A program made the position numbers and the translations under genes. From Sulfitobacter maritimus (GTDB lineage: Bacteria > Pseudomonadota > Alphaproteobacteria > Rhodobacterales > Rhodobacteraceae), in assembly GCF_013346665.1 (NCBI RefSeq), contig NZ_JABVBB010000020.1, positions 1 through 64,000 of the forward strand: a stretch of 64,000 bases of DNA, written 5' to 3'. The notes below the pieces were generated by a model. That model was not told where the DNA came from. It searched no databases and worked only from the letters and a program-made list of their open reading frames with translations. This document shows, in pieces, positions 16,815-24,593 of the stretch (its first letter is position 1; every line of letters begins with the position of its first letter).

Positions 16815-16830
16815 ACATGAAAAAGCATAT
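16815..16830. promoter_or_regulatory. MarR operator candidate 2 in front of the TRAP operon
   Basis: The complement strand reads ATATGCTTTTTCATGT, differing from the site at 16151-16166 at only two of 16 positions. It lies about 67 bases upstream of the dctP start. This links transporter and catabolic operon to one regulator. Confidence 0.6.
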
Positions 16831-16896
16831 ACTTGGCGAGACGGGTTTGGGAGAACCCTGCCAAGGCATATCGAACGATATGGGGAGGAGCCCACG

Positions 16897-17916
16897 ATGA
16901 CCAAATTCACCAAATTTCTAGCCACTTCTGCGCTCGCGCTTTGCACCGCCACCGGTGCTTTTGCCGCTGAGACACTGACCATTTCCACCTGGCTGCCGCC
17001 AAGCCACCCGGTGAACACTGGCATGTTCACGCAGCTTACCGACATGATGTCAGAGGCCAGCGATGGGCTGATCGAAACCGAGTTGAAAACCGGACTGGCC
17101 CCGCCGCCTGCGCAGATGGACCTGCTGCTCGACGGCGCTGCTGATATCGCCATTCTGTTCCATGGCTATACGCCTGGGCGTTTCGTGGGCACCAAACTGG
17201 TCGAAATCCCCGGCTACGAAGGCAACGCCGAGGCCGCGTCCGTTGCGCATTGGCGCGTGCATGAGGCGATGCTGTCTGAGTTGGACGAGCACCGTGGTGT
17301 CAAAGTCATCGCATTGACCACCCACGGCCCCGGCCAGATCCATTCAAACAAGGCAGTTAACAACCTTGACGACCTGCAAGGACTAAAAACCCGGCTTGGC
17401 GGCGGTGTCTCGGCTGATGTGGGTGCTGAACTGGGCCTTGTCGGCATTCAGGTGCCTGCGCCAAAGGTTTACGAGACCCTCGATTCTGGTGCTGCCGATG
17501 CCGTGGCGATGAACATGGGCGAACGGATTAGCTTCAAGCTTAACGAAGTGGCCAAGAATGTCTATGAAATGCCCGGCGGTTTTTACCGCGGCTCTTTCTC
17601 CGTCATCATGAGCCAAGAGACCTTCGACAGCCTGCCCGAAGACGTGCAACAAAAGCTCGATAACGAGGTCTTTGGCGAAACCGCAAGCCGCATGATGGGC
17701 GCGGTTTGGGATCAGAGCGACGTTGATGCACGCGAGGCGACGGAAGCCGCTGGCGACAACAAAATCGTCACGGCCTCGGAAGAGGATCAAGCCCGTTTCG
17801 CGGACATGGCCGCTAAAGTGCGCGACAAGGTGATCGCTGAATTGGACGAAGCTGGCATCGACGGTCAAGCCGCCTATGAGATGATGCGCGAAGAAATGGC
17901 GAACGCCAGCCAGTAA
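16897..17916 (+). CDS. dctP: TRAP transporter solute-binding protein (DctP family)
   Basis: This 339-residue protein has a signal peptide (about residues 1-24, ending AFA) and DctP-family features: LTISTWLPPSHPVN at the mature N-terminus, IALTTHGPGQIHSNK, and LKTRLGGGVSADVGAELG with the Arg that normally salt-bridges the substrate carboxylate. The ATG at 16897 follows GGGGAGGAG; the open frame to 16807 lacks a signal sequence. With the DctQ and DctM genes it forms a sodium-driven uptake system, probably for the organic acid degraded by the neighbouring oxygenase/CoA-ligase operon. Confidence 0.92.
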   Translation: MTKFTKFLATSALALCTATGAFAAETLTISTWLPPSHPVNTGMFTQLTDMMSEASDGLIETELKTGLAPPPAQMDLLLDGAADIAILFHGYTPGRFVGTKLVEIPGYEGNAEAASVAHWRVHEAMLSELDEHRGVKVIALTTHGPGQIHSNKAVNNLDDLQGLKTRLGGGVSADVGAELGLVGIQVPAPKVYETLDSGAADAVAMNMGERISFKLNEVAKNVYEMPGGFYRGSFSVIMSQETFDSLPEDVQQKLDNEVFGETASRMMGAVWDQSDVDAREATEAAGDNKIVTASEEDQARFADMAAKVRDKVIAELDEAGIDGQAAYEMMREEMANASQ

Positions 17917-17967
17917 CCCATAGGGGCCGGGGGCGTCCTGCCTTCGGCCCTAACACAGGGAACCGCC

Positions 17968-18471
17968 ATGCGTCCTTTGATCCGCCTCACCTCCACTCTT
18001 TCTGCTCTGCCAATGGCAATGGCCTCGCTCGCGCTTTTTGCGCTGATGGTGCTGACTTTTGCCGATGTTATCATGCGCTCCGTCTTCAACGCCCCGATTG
18101 AAGCAGCTACTGAATTGATCCGCATTGGCATTGCACTGATTGTCTTCTCTGCCTTGCCGGTCCTTTCGGGACGCGAAGGACATATCGCTGCCGACCTCTT
18201 GGATCATTCCTTTGCGAAGTGGCGTTTGCAGCGTTGGCGGGACGGGCTGGTGACCTTGGCTTGCGGGGTGATGCTGTGGTTTCCGGCGGGTCGCGTGGTT
18301 GATCTCGCCTACCGAGCGCTGAGCTATGGCGACGTGACCGAATATCTCGAAATTCCGACCTTCTACATCGGCATGTTTATCGCAGTGATGACCTATCTCA
18401 CGGCTGTGGTGCTGATCCTGCGCGGGCTTTTGCGCCTGTTTGCGCCGCAACTTCTGGACCCTGCCCCATGA
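17968..18471 (+). CDS. dctQ: TRAP transporter small permease (DctQ family)
   Basis: This 167-residue protein has four predicted transmembrane helices and the DctQ-type stretch VLTFADVIMRSVFNAPIEAATEL. It is the small membrane subunit of the TRAP system. It starts 51 bases after dctP and its end overlaps dctM by 4 bases. Confidence 0.9.
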   Translation: MRPLIRLTSTLSALPMAMASLALFALMVLTFADVIMRSVFNAPIEAATELIRIGIALIVFSALPVLSGREGHIAADLLDHSFAKWRLQRWRDGLVTLACGVMLWFPAGRVVDLAYRALSYGDVTEYLEIPTFYIGMFIAVMTYLTAVVLILRGLLRLFAPQLLDPAP

Positions 18472-19781
18472 TCGCATCCGCCATCGGCTTCGCTGCCGTT
18501 TTCGCCCTCGTTTTGCTGCGCTTGCCGATTGCCTTCGCGATGGGCCTCGTGGGCATGATTGGACTGGTTTACGAGACCAGCTACCGCGCCTCGATCTCGA
18601 TGGTTTCGCGGCTCATTATCGACACCAGTCAAGACTACGGCCTATCAGTCATCCCTCTGTTCATCTTGATGGGGCTTTTCGTCAACAAAGGCGGCATCAG
18701 TCGCGAACTCTACCAAGTCTCCAACGCGTTCCTGGGCCACTTCCGAGGCGGCTTGGCGATGGCCACCATTGTCGCCTGCGGCGGTTTTGCGGCGATCTGC
18801 GGCTCCTCTCTGGCGACAGCGGCGACCATGTCGAAAGTCGCCATGCCTGAGATGCGCAAATATGGCTATGCCGATAGCCTCTCCACCGCTTCCATCGCGG
18901 CTGGTGGTACGCTTGGCATCCTAATCCCGCCTTCAGTGATCCTTGTAATCTATGGCCTTTTGACCGAGACCTCTATCGGAGCGCTTTTCATTGCAGGCAT
19001 CGTACCCGGCGCGCTTGGCATTCTGCTCTACCTCTGCGCGGTGCGATTTTCAGTGGCAATGAACCCCGACGCTGGCCCGGCTGGCCCGCGTGCCACATGG
19101 GGCGAGCGGCTACGGGCGCTGAACCACGTCTGGTCGGTTCTGGCGCTGTTCGCATTGGTCATTGGCGGGCTTTATGGCGTCCTAGACTTCTGGCCAATCC
19201 ACCTCGCTTTCTCTCCGACTGAGGCAGCGGGCATGGGCGCAGCTGGTGCCTTTCTCATCGCCTGGGCGCGCGGCGGGCTAAGTTGGCCTGGGCTACGGGA
19301 GGTGCTGGAGGAAACCACACTTACTTCGGCCTCACTCTTCTCGGTTCTGATCGGCGCGTGGATCTTCTCCAACTTCGTGAACCTCGCAGGGCTGCCTGAA
19401 GGGCTGCTGGCAACGGTCACTGCGCTGGAGCTCGGCCCTTGGGTCGTCATGGGGCTGATCCTCGTGATCTATATTGCGCTCGGCTGCATCTTTGAAAGCA
19501 TGTCGATGCTGCTGTTGACGGTGCCTATCTTCTTCCCATTGGTGACAAGCCTTGGCTTTGACCCGGTTTGGTTCGGCATCATCGTCGTTGTCGTGACCGA
19601 GATCAGCCTGATCACCCCACCGGTGGGGCTTAATGTTTTCGTGCTTAAGGGTGTTGTTGGCGATGTCTCGACCGGTACCATTTTCCGCGGGGTTACGCCC
19701 TTTTGGTTGGTCGATATCCTGCGCCTGATCCTGCTGCTGATATTCCCTGCGCTGGTCCTTTTCTTGCCGGGCCAGATGTAG
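18468..19781 (+). CDS. dctM: TRAP transporter large permease (DctM family)
   Basis: This 437-residue polytopic protein has the DctM features IPLFILMG, GGFAAICGSSLATAATMSKVAMPEM and GTLGILIPPSVILVIYG, with a second hairpin-loop region near the C-terminus (ITPPVGLNVFVLKG). It carries the substrate and sodium across the inner membrane. The ATG overlaps the dctQ stop (ATGA). Confidence 0.93.
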   Translation: MIASAIGFAAVFALVLLRLPIAFAMGLVGMIGLVYETSYRASISMVSRLIIDTSQDYGLSVIPLFILMGLFVNKGGISRELYQVSNAFLGHFRGGLAMATIVACGGFAAICGSSLATAATMSKVAMPEMRKYGYADSLSTASIAAGGTLGILIPPSVILVIYGLLTETSIGALFIAGIVPGALGILLYLCAVRFSVAMNPDAGPAGPRATWGERLRALNHVWSVLALFALVIGGLYGVLDFWPIHLAFSPTEAAGMGAAGAFLIAWARGGLSWPGLREVLEETTLTSASLFSVLIGAWIFSNFVNLAGLPEGLLATVTALELGPWVVMGLILVIYIALGCIFESMSMLLLTVPIFFPLVTSLGFDPVWFGIIVVVVTEISLITPPVGLNVFVLKGVVGDVSTGTIFRGVTPFWLVDILRLILLLIFPALVLFLPGQM

Positions 19782-19919
19782 GGCCAAGCGCTGCGCTTAC
19801 GACTGGACCCGGCAAAGACGGTAAAAGATGCGTATACAGCAAGTTCGGTCCGGGATGAACGGGCGCCCCGTTGGTTTGGTAGCGCTAGGATTCTGCCTGT
19901 TGATGAGGAGGGATTGAAC

Positions 19920-20864
19920 ATGAAAGCACTAAGCCGGATCACAACTGAGGCCATCCCTATCGAAGTTTTGCGTGAAGACATTTCGCAAATTTGTGGGGCC
20001 TTCCAGATAGAACCAGCGCGACGTGGTGGCCCCTCGCACGGGCTGGCACGCCAGCGCATGATGGGCGGGTTGGAGACGGCGCTCATTTCGCTCGATGTAG
20101 AGAAAGTCACCCGCACACAGGCCTGTATCCGGCGCGATCCGGGGGAGCATTTTTTTCTGCTGGTTCAAGATGTCGGGCACTGCGTCGTGCATCAAAACGC
20201 GACGTCGACTTTGTTGCGGCCGGGCGACATGTTCATCGTTGATGCAACGCAGCCGTCGCAATTCGTGTATGATGGACAGTTGGCGCACCAAATCTCAGTT
20301 CATCTTCCGCGGGATGAGATGATTGGACGTTTTGGTGATGTCTGCAATGGCGGCATGGCGATTGACCGCCAAGACCCCCTATGGATGGCGCTTCGCGCGG
20401 TGCTGGTGAAGATGTTGCATTGTCAAACCGAGATCGGTTTGCAGCTTAGCGAGACGCTTTATGGGTTAATGGGTGCCTATTTTCACGAGCGGCGCAGTCA
20501 AGACGCTGATCCACGCAGCCAAGTCATTGAACGCGCTTTGCAACTGATAGGCCAACATTACCGAAATCCAGATTTTGGACCCAGCACACTTGCCGAACAG
20601 CTGGGCATCTCGCTGCGCAGTTTGCAGCGCTATTTTAAGCCTTTCGGTGAAACCCCCGGACAGCGCCTGTTGCACCTGCGACTGACACAGGCGCGCACGG
20701 AACTGGCAACGCGCAAACTTCGCACGGCTTCTATCACTGACTGTGCCTATGCTTGCGGCTTCAGTGACCTATCGCATTTTTACCGCGCCTTCAGACAGCG
20801 GTATGGCATGACGCCGGGCGACGTCGCCGAACGTGCTCAAGATGGTGGCGCGATCCTCCAATAA
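19920..20864 (+). CDS. AraC-family regulator, FeaR-like
   Basis: This 314-residue protein has an AraC_binding_2-type N-terminal sensor domain (LLRPGDMFIVDATQPSQF) and a C-terminal pair of helix-turn-helices (STLAEQLGISLRSLQRYF and ITDCAYACGFSDLSHFYRAFRQRYGMTP). The ATG at 19920 is preceded by GAGGAGG. FeaR of E. coli activates tynA and feaB for aromatic amine use. The next two genes encode an aldehyde dehydrogenase and a copper amine oxidase, the same trio, so this is probably their activator. Confidence 0.85.
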   Translation: MKALSRITTEAIPIEVLREDISQICGAFQIEPARRGGPSHGLARQRMMGGLETALISLDVEKVTRTQACIRRDPGEHFFLLVQDVGHCVVHQNATSTLLRPGDMFIVDATQPSQFVYDGQLAHQISVHLPRDEMIGRFGDVCNGGMAIDRQDPLWMALRAVLVKMLHCQTEIGLQLSETLYGLMGAYFHERRSQDADPRSQVIERALQLIGQHYRNPDFGPSTLAEQLGISLRSLQRYFKPFGETPGQRLLHLRLTQARTELATRKLRTASITDCAYACGFSDLSHFYRAFRQRYGMTPGDVAERAQDGGAILQ

Positions 20865-20962
20865 CACTGTCGCGTTTGCCCAAGATGCCACCGATGGAAT
20901 GCCTAAACTCAGGCAGAGGAGGCGTCTCGGCGTGATGCCGGAACGTGATAGCGGAGGACATC

Positions 20963-22381
20963 ATGAAAGATACAATCGATAGCATTGGCCTGATTGTCGA
21001 CGGGCAAAGGATTAGCACAGACGCGCGGTACGCAGTGGCCAATCCTGGCACCGGTGGCCAGGCAGGAACCGCCCCCGATGCCGGTAAAGCAGAATTGGAT
21101 CGCGCGGTCGCCGCAGCCAAGGCGGCTTTTCCAAGCTGGTCTGCGAAGTCGGACGAAGAGCGTGCGGCAGTGTGCAACGCCGTTGCAGATAAGATCGAAG
21201 CCCATGCCGAGGAACTTGCGCAACTGATCACCGCCGAACAAGGAAAACCCTTGGGCGGCATTGGGTCGCGATGGGAGTTGGGTGGCGCCGTCGCTTGGGC
21301 GCGTTATACGGCGGGGCTGTCTCTTCCGATAGAGGTGCTGCAGGATACGCCCGAAGGCCGGGTCGAGATGTACCGCAAACCTTTGGGGGTTGTCGGATCG
21401 ATCACCCCGTGGAACTTTCCAGTGTTGATCGCCGTGTGGCACATCCTACCCGCACTGCGCAGCGGCAACACGGTAGTGAGCAAACCCTCCCCAATGACGC
21501 CGCTCGCGTCCCTGCGCATGGTTGAGATCATGAACGAAGTCTTGCCCGCAGGCGTGGTGAATTCAGTAAGCGCTGCCGATGGCGCGTTCAACATGGGCGC
21601 GGCCATGTCAGCGCATGAGGATATTGCAAAGATCGTCTTCACCGGGTCCTGCGGGACGGGTCAAAAGGTCATGCAATCCAGCGCCGAGACGATGAAACGC
21701 CTGACCCTAGAGATGGGCGGAAATGATGCCGGCATTGTGCTGCCTGATGCCGATCCGCAAGGGATTGCCGAGAACCTGTTCTGGGGCGCGTTCATCAACA
21801 ACGGACAGACCTGCGCTGCAATGAAGCGGCTCTATGTTCATGATGACATCCACGACGCGGTTTGTAGCGCGCTGGTCGCCTATGCGCGCAACATTAAAGC
21901 CGGCGAGGGCACGCAAGAAGGTAGCATGCTCGGCCCCGTTCAAAACCAGATGCAGTTCGATAAGCTTTCGCGTTTGGTTGACCAAGCTAAAGACCATGGA
22001 CAAGTGCTGCTCGGTGGCGCGCCGGGTGAAGGGTTGTTCTATCCGCCCACAATCATCGCGGGCATGAGCGCAGATGACCCTTTGGTCTATGAAGAACAAT
22101 TCGGCCCCGCACTGCCGATCATCCGCTACACTGATCTGGAAGACGCGCTCGCACAGGCCAATGCGCTGGACGTGGGTCTCGGCGGCTCCGTCTGGTCGGC
22201 GGACAAAGAGGCCGCCAAGGAGGTGGCGAAACGGATGGAGTGTGGCTCGGTCTGGATCAACAGCCACGGTATGATCCAGCCCAATGCGCCATTTGGAGGG
22301 GTGAAAAAATCCGGCTTTGGCGTCGAATTCGGCGAAGAGGGATTGAAAGAATACACCGATATTCAGGTGATTTTCGCCTGA
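20963..22381 (+). CDS. Aldehyde dehydrogenase (aryl-acetaldehyde type, FeaB role)
   Basis: This 472-residue NAD(P)-dependent aldehyde dehydrogenase has general base E250 (LEMGGND), nucleophile C284 (GQTCAA), the cofactor loop FTGSCGTGQ and PWNFP. The ATG at 20963 follows GGAGGA; an upstream ATG lacks support. It would oxidise the aldehyde formed by the amine oxidase encoded 73 bases downstream to the acid, as FeaB does with phenylacetaldehyde. In sequence style it is closer to broad aldehyde/succinate-semialdehyde dehydrogenases, so substrate assignment rests on context. Confidence 0.88.
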   Translation: MKDTIDSIGLIVDGQRISTDARYAVANPGTGGQAGTAPDAGKAELDRAVAAAKAAFPSWSAKSDEERAAVCNAVADKIEAHAEELAQLITAEQGKPLGGIGSRWELGGAVAWARYTAGLSLPIEVLQDTPEGRVEMYRKPLGVVGSITPWNFPVLIAVWHILPALRSGNTVVSKPSPMTPLASLRMVEIMNEVLPAGVVNSVSAADGAFNMGAAMSAHEDIAKIVFTGSCGTGQKVMQSSAETMKRLTLEMGGNDAGIVLPDADPQGIAENLFWGAFINNGQTCAAMKRLYVHDDIHDAVCSALVAYARNIKAGEGTQEGSMLGPVQNQMQFDKLSRLVDQAKDHGQVLLGGAPGEGLFYPPTIIAGMSADDPLVYEEQFGPALPIIRYTDLEDALAQANALDVGLGGSVWSADKEAAKEVAKRMECGSVWINSHGMIQPNAPFGGVKKSGFGVEFGEEGLKEYTDIQVIFA

Positions 22382-22454
22382 GGCTGGGAGGCAACGGTGG
22401 TCATCCGGTGTCCGCTGCGGCGGGCACCTTCATAGCAACATGAAGGGAGACAGC

Positions 22455-24437
22455 ATGTTACGTAAAACTTTACTAGGCGGGGTCGCGGCTCTTGCCCTTA
22501 CCACCGCGGGGGCATCCGCCCATCCGCTCGACGGGTTTTCCGGGGAGGAATACCAAAAGATCAACGAGATCCTGCGCACCGCAGATCTCGCCACAGATGA
22601 GACGCTCTATCCGCTAATCGAGTTGATCGAACCGCCCAAAGCTGACGTGTTGGCATGGCAGGAAGGTGACACGCTCGACCGCCGCGCCATGGTGCACATG
22701 TCCAACGCTGACAACAGTGGCTTTGTCGAAACCATCGTGAACCTCACCACCGGTGAGATCGAAAGCAGTGCGCCCACCGAAGGGCAGCCAATGATCCTGT
22801 TCACCGAGTTCGCCAACGCGATGACAGCAGCGCTTGAACATCCCGACATGATCGCAGGGTTGGAGAAACGCGGCCTGACCCCGGATCAGGTGTTCTGCCT
22901 GCCACTCACCGCGGGCAACTTCTTCACCGAAGAAGACGAGGGCACCCGGTTGATGAAAGTGCCCTGCTACGTCTCGCCCGAAGGGTCGAACTTCTACGCC
23001 AAACCGATTGAGAACATCTATGCTGTGGTCGATCTGCAAAGCGGCAAGGCGCTGCGGGTGATTGACGAGGGCAATGTCGCCATCCCCGAAGATGGCTGGG
23101 GCTACACCGGCGAAGAGATCGAGGCCCGCGCACCGCAACGCGCTGCGATGAACCCCGCTGTGCTGACACAGGAAGGCGGGCCCAATTTCACCTACGCCGA
23201 CGGTGCGCTCAAATGGGACATGTGGCGCATGCGTCTGCGGGTGGACAAACGCCCCGGGCCGGTGCTGTCGAACATTGATGTGAAGGACGGCGACGAATGG
23301 CGCTCCCTGCTCTATCAGGCGCATCTGTCCGAGGTTTTCGTCCCCTATATGGACCCAAGTGCTGGTCTCTACTGGCGCACCTATATGGACAGTGGTGAAT
23401 ACGGCTTTGGCTTGTTCCTGACGCCGCTGGTAGCGGGGATCGACTGCCCCTCCTATGCGACTTTCCTCCCGGCGATGATCGCGGGCGACGATGGTCAGCC
23501 GTTGGAAATCCCCGATGCGGTCTGCATCTTTGAACGTAACATCGGCGATCCAGCGTGGCGACACTTTGAGGTCTTTGCGCAAAGTCCCGATCAATACACC
23601 CCCGCAGAGGGGCGGCCCGAGACTGAGTTGGTCGTGCGCACGGCGTCAGAGGTTGGCAACTACGACTATTTGATCGACTACCGGTTCAAGCAGAACGGCC
23701 AGATGGAGATAAAGATCGGTGCGACTGGCCTTGATGGGGTAAAGGGAGCCGATGCCACCTCGATGGACGATCCCACCGCCGAACGAGAAACCGAATACGG
23801 CACGCTCATCGCTCCGAACCTCGTGGCGGCGAACCATGACCACTACTTCAACTTCCGGCTCGATTTCGACATCGACCAGCCTACCAACCGCTTCATGACG
23901 ATGGACATCGTGCCAGCCGACGTGGCCGAAGACAGCCCGCGCCGGTCGCTGTGGAAGGTGGAACATAACATGCCGGAAACTGAAGCCGAGGCGACCTATC
24001 AGGTGTCTTCGTTCAAACCGCGCTACTTCATGTTGCAAAACCCCGACCGCAAAGGTCCGCTGGGGCATAAGCCGGGCTACATGATCCATCACGGCAGCGT
24101 GGCTTACGGCCCGTTCGACTTTGAGAATGACCCGCCGATGATGCGCAACGCCTATATCGAGAACTCGGTCTGGAACACAGTGCACGACCCCGATGAGCGT
24201 TACGCGGGCGGGAAATTTGCCCTGCAAAGCGACGGCTCCGACACGCTGGCGCAATGGGTCAAGGAAGACGCGCCGTTGCAGGATCAGGACATCGTGACGT
24301 GGTTCACCGCAGGGTTCCACCACGTGCCGCGCACCGAAGACTGGCCGGTCATGTCGACCGAATGGAAGACCGTGCATATCATGCCGCACAACTTCTTCCC
24401 GATGAACCCGGCGATCACGATCCGTGATCCTGAATAA
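22455..24437 (+). CDS. tynA: Periplasmic copper amine oxidase (primary-amine oxidase)
   Basis: This 660-residue topaquinone enzyme has a signal peptide (about residues 1-23, ending ASA). Visible sites are the TPQ precursor tyrosine Y403 in GNYDY, the catalytic base D312 in YMDSGEYG, and copper ligands H461, H463 (NHDHYF) and H623 (FHHVPR). It oxidises primary amines to aldehydes with release of ammonia and H2O2 in the periplasm. The ATG at 22455 after GGGAGA is preferred to one 15 bases upstream. With the upstream FeaR-like and aldehyde dehydrogenase genes it forms an aryl-amine (phenylethylamine/tyramine-like) utilisation set. Confidence 0.94.
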   Translation: MLRKTLLGGVAALALTTAGASAHPLDGFSGEEYQKINEILRTADLATDETLYPLIELIEPPKADVLAWQEGDTLDRRAMVHMSNADNSGFVETIVNLTTGEIESSAPTEGQPMILFTEFANAMTAALEHPDMIAGLEKRGLTPDQVFCLPLTAGNFFTEEDEGTRLMKVPCYVSPEGSNFYAKPIENIYAVVDLQSGKALRVIDEGNVAIPEDGWGYTGEEIEARAPQRAAMNPAVLTQEGGPNFTYADGALKWDMWRMRLRVDKRPGPVLSNIDVKDGDEWRSLLYQAHLSEVFVPYMDPSAGLYWRTYMDSGEYGFGLFLTPLVAGIDCPSYATFLPAMIAGDDGQPLEIPDAVCIFERNIGDPAWRHFEVFAQSPDQYTPAEGRPETELVVRTASEVGNYDYLIDYRFKQNGQMEIKIGATGLDGVKGADATSMDDPTAERETEYGTLIAPNLVAANHDHYFNFRLDFDIDQPTNRFMTMDIVPADVAEDSPRRSLWKVEHNMPETEAEATYQVSSFKPRYFMLQNPDRKGPLGHKPGYMIHHGSVAYGPFDFENDPPMMRNAYIENSVWNTVHDPDERYAGGKFALQSDGSDTLAQWVKEDAPLQDQDIVTWFTAGFHHVPRTEDWPVMSTEWKTVHIMPHNFFPMNPAITIRDPE

Positions 24438-24450
24438 GATAAGTTGATCA

Positions 24451-24479
24451 GAAGGCGGACGACACTTTCGTTCGCCTTC
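24451..24479. terminator. Hairpin between convergent amine oxidase and P450 genes
   Basis: GAAGGCG and CGCCTTC pair, with an inner ACG/CGT helix. The hairpin lies just after the amine oxidase stop, upstream of the convergent P450 stop. There is no strong T-run, so it is a weak terminator candidate. Confidence 0.4.
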
Positions 24480-24593
24480 CCTCTAGCTCACCCGATGTTT
24501 CGGTGTGGCTTGGTACAGCCGAATGGGTTCGTGGCGAACGGTTCACTTCGACTTTGAAGTCCAAATGCGATCGCCCCGTCCCTCGTCGCACCC

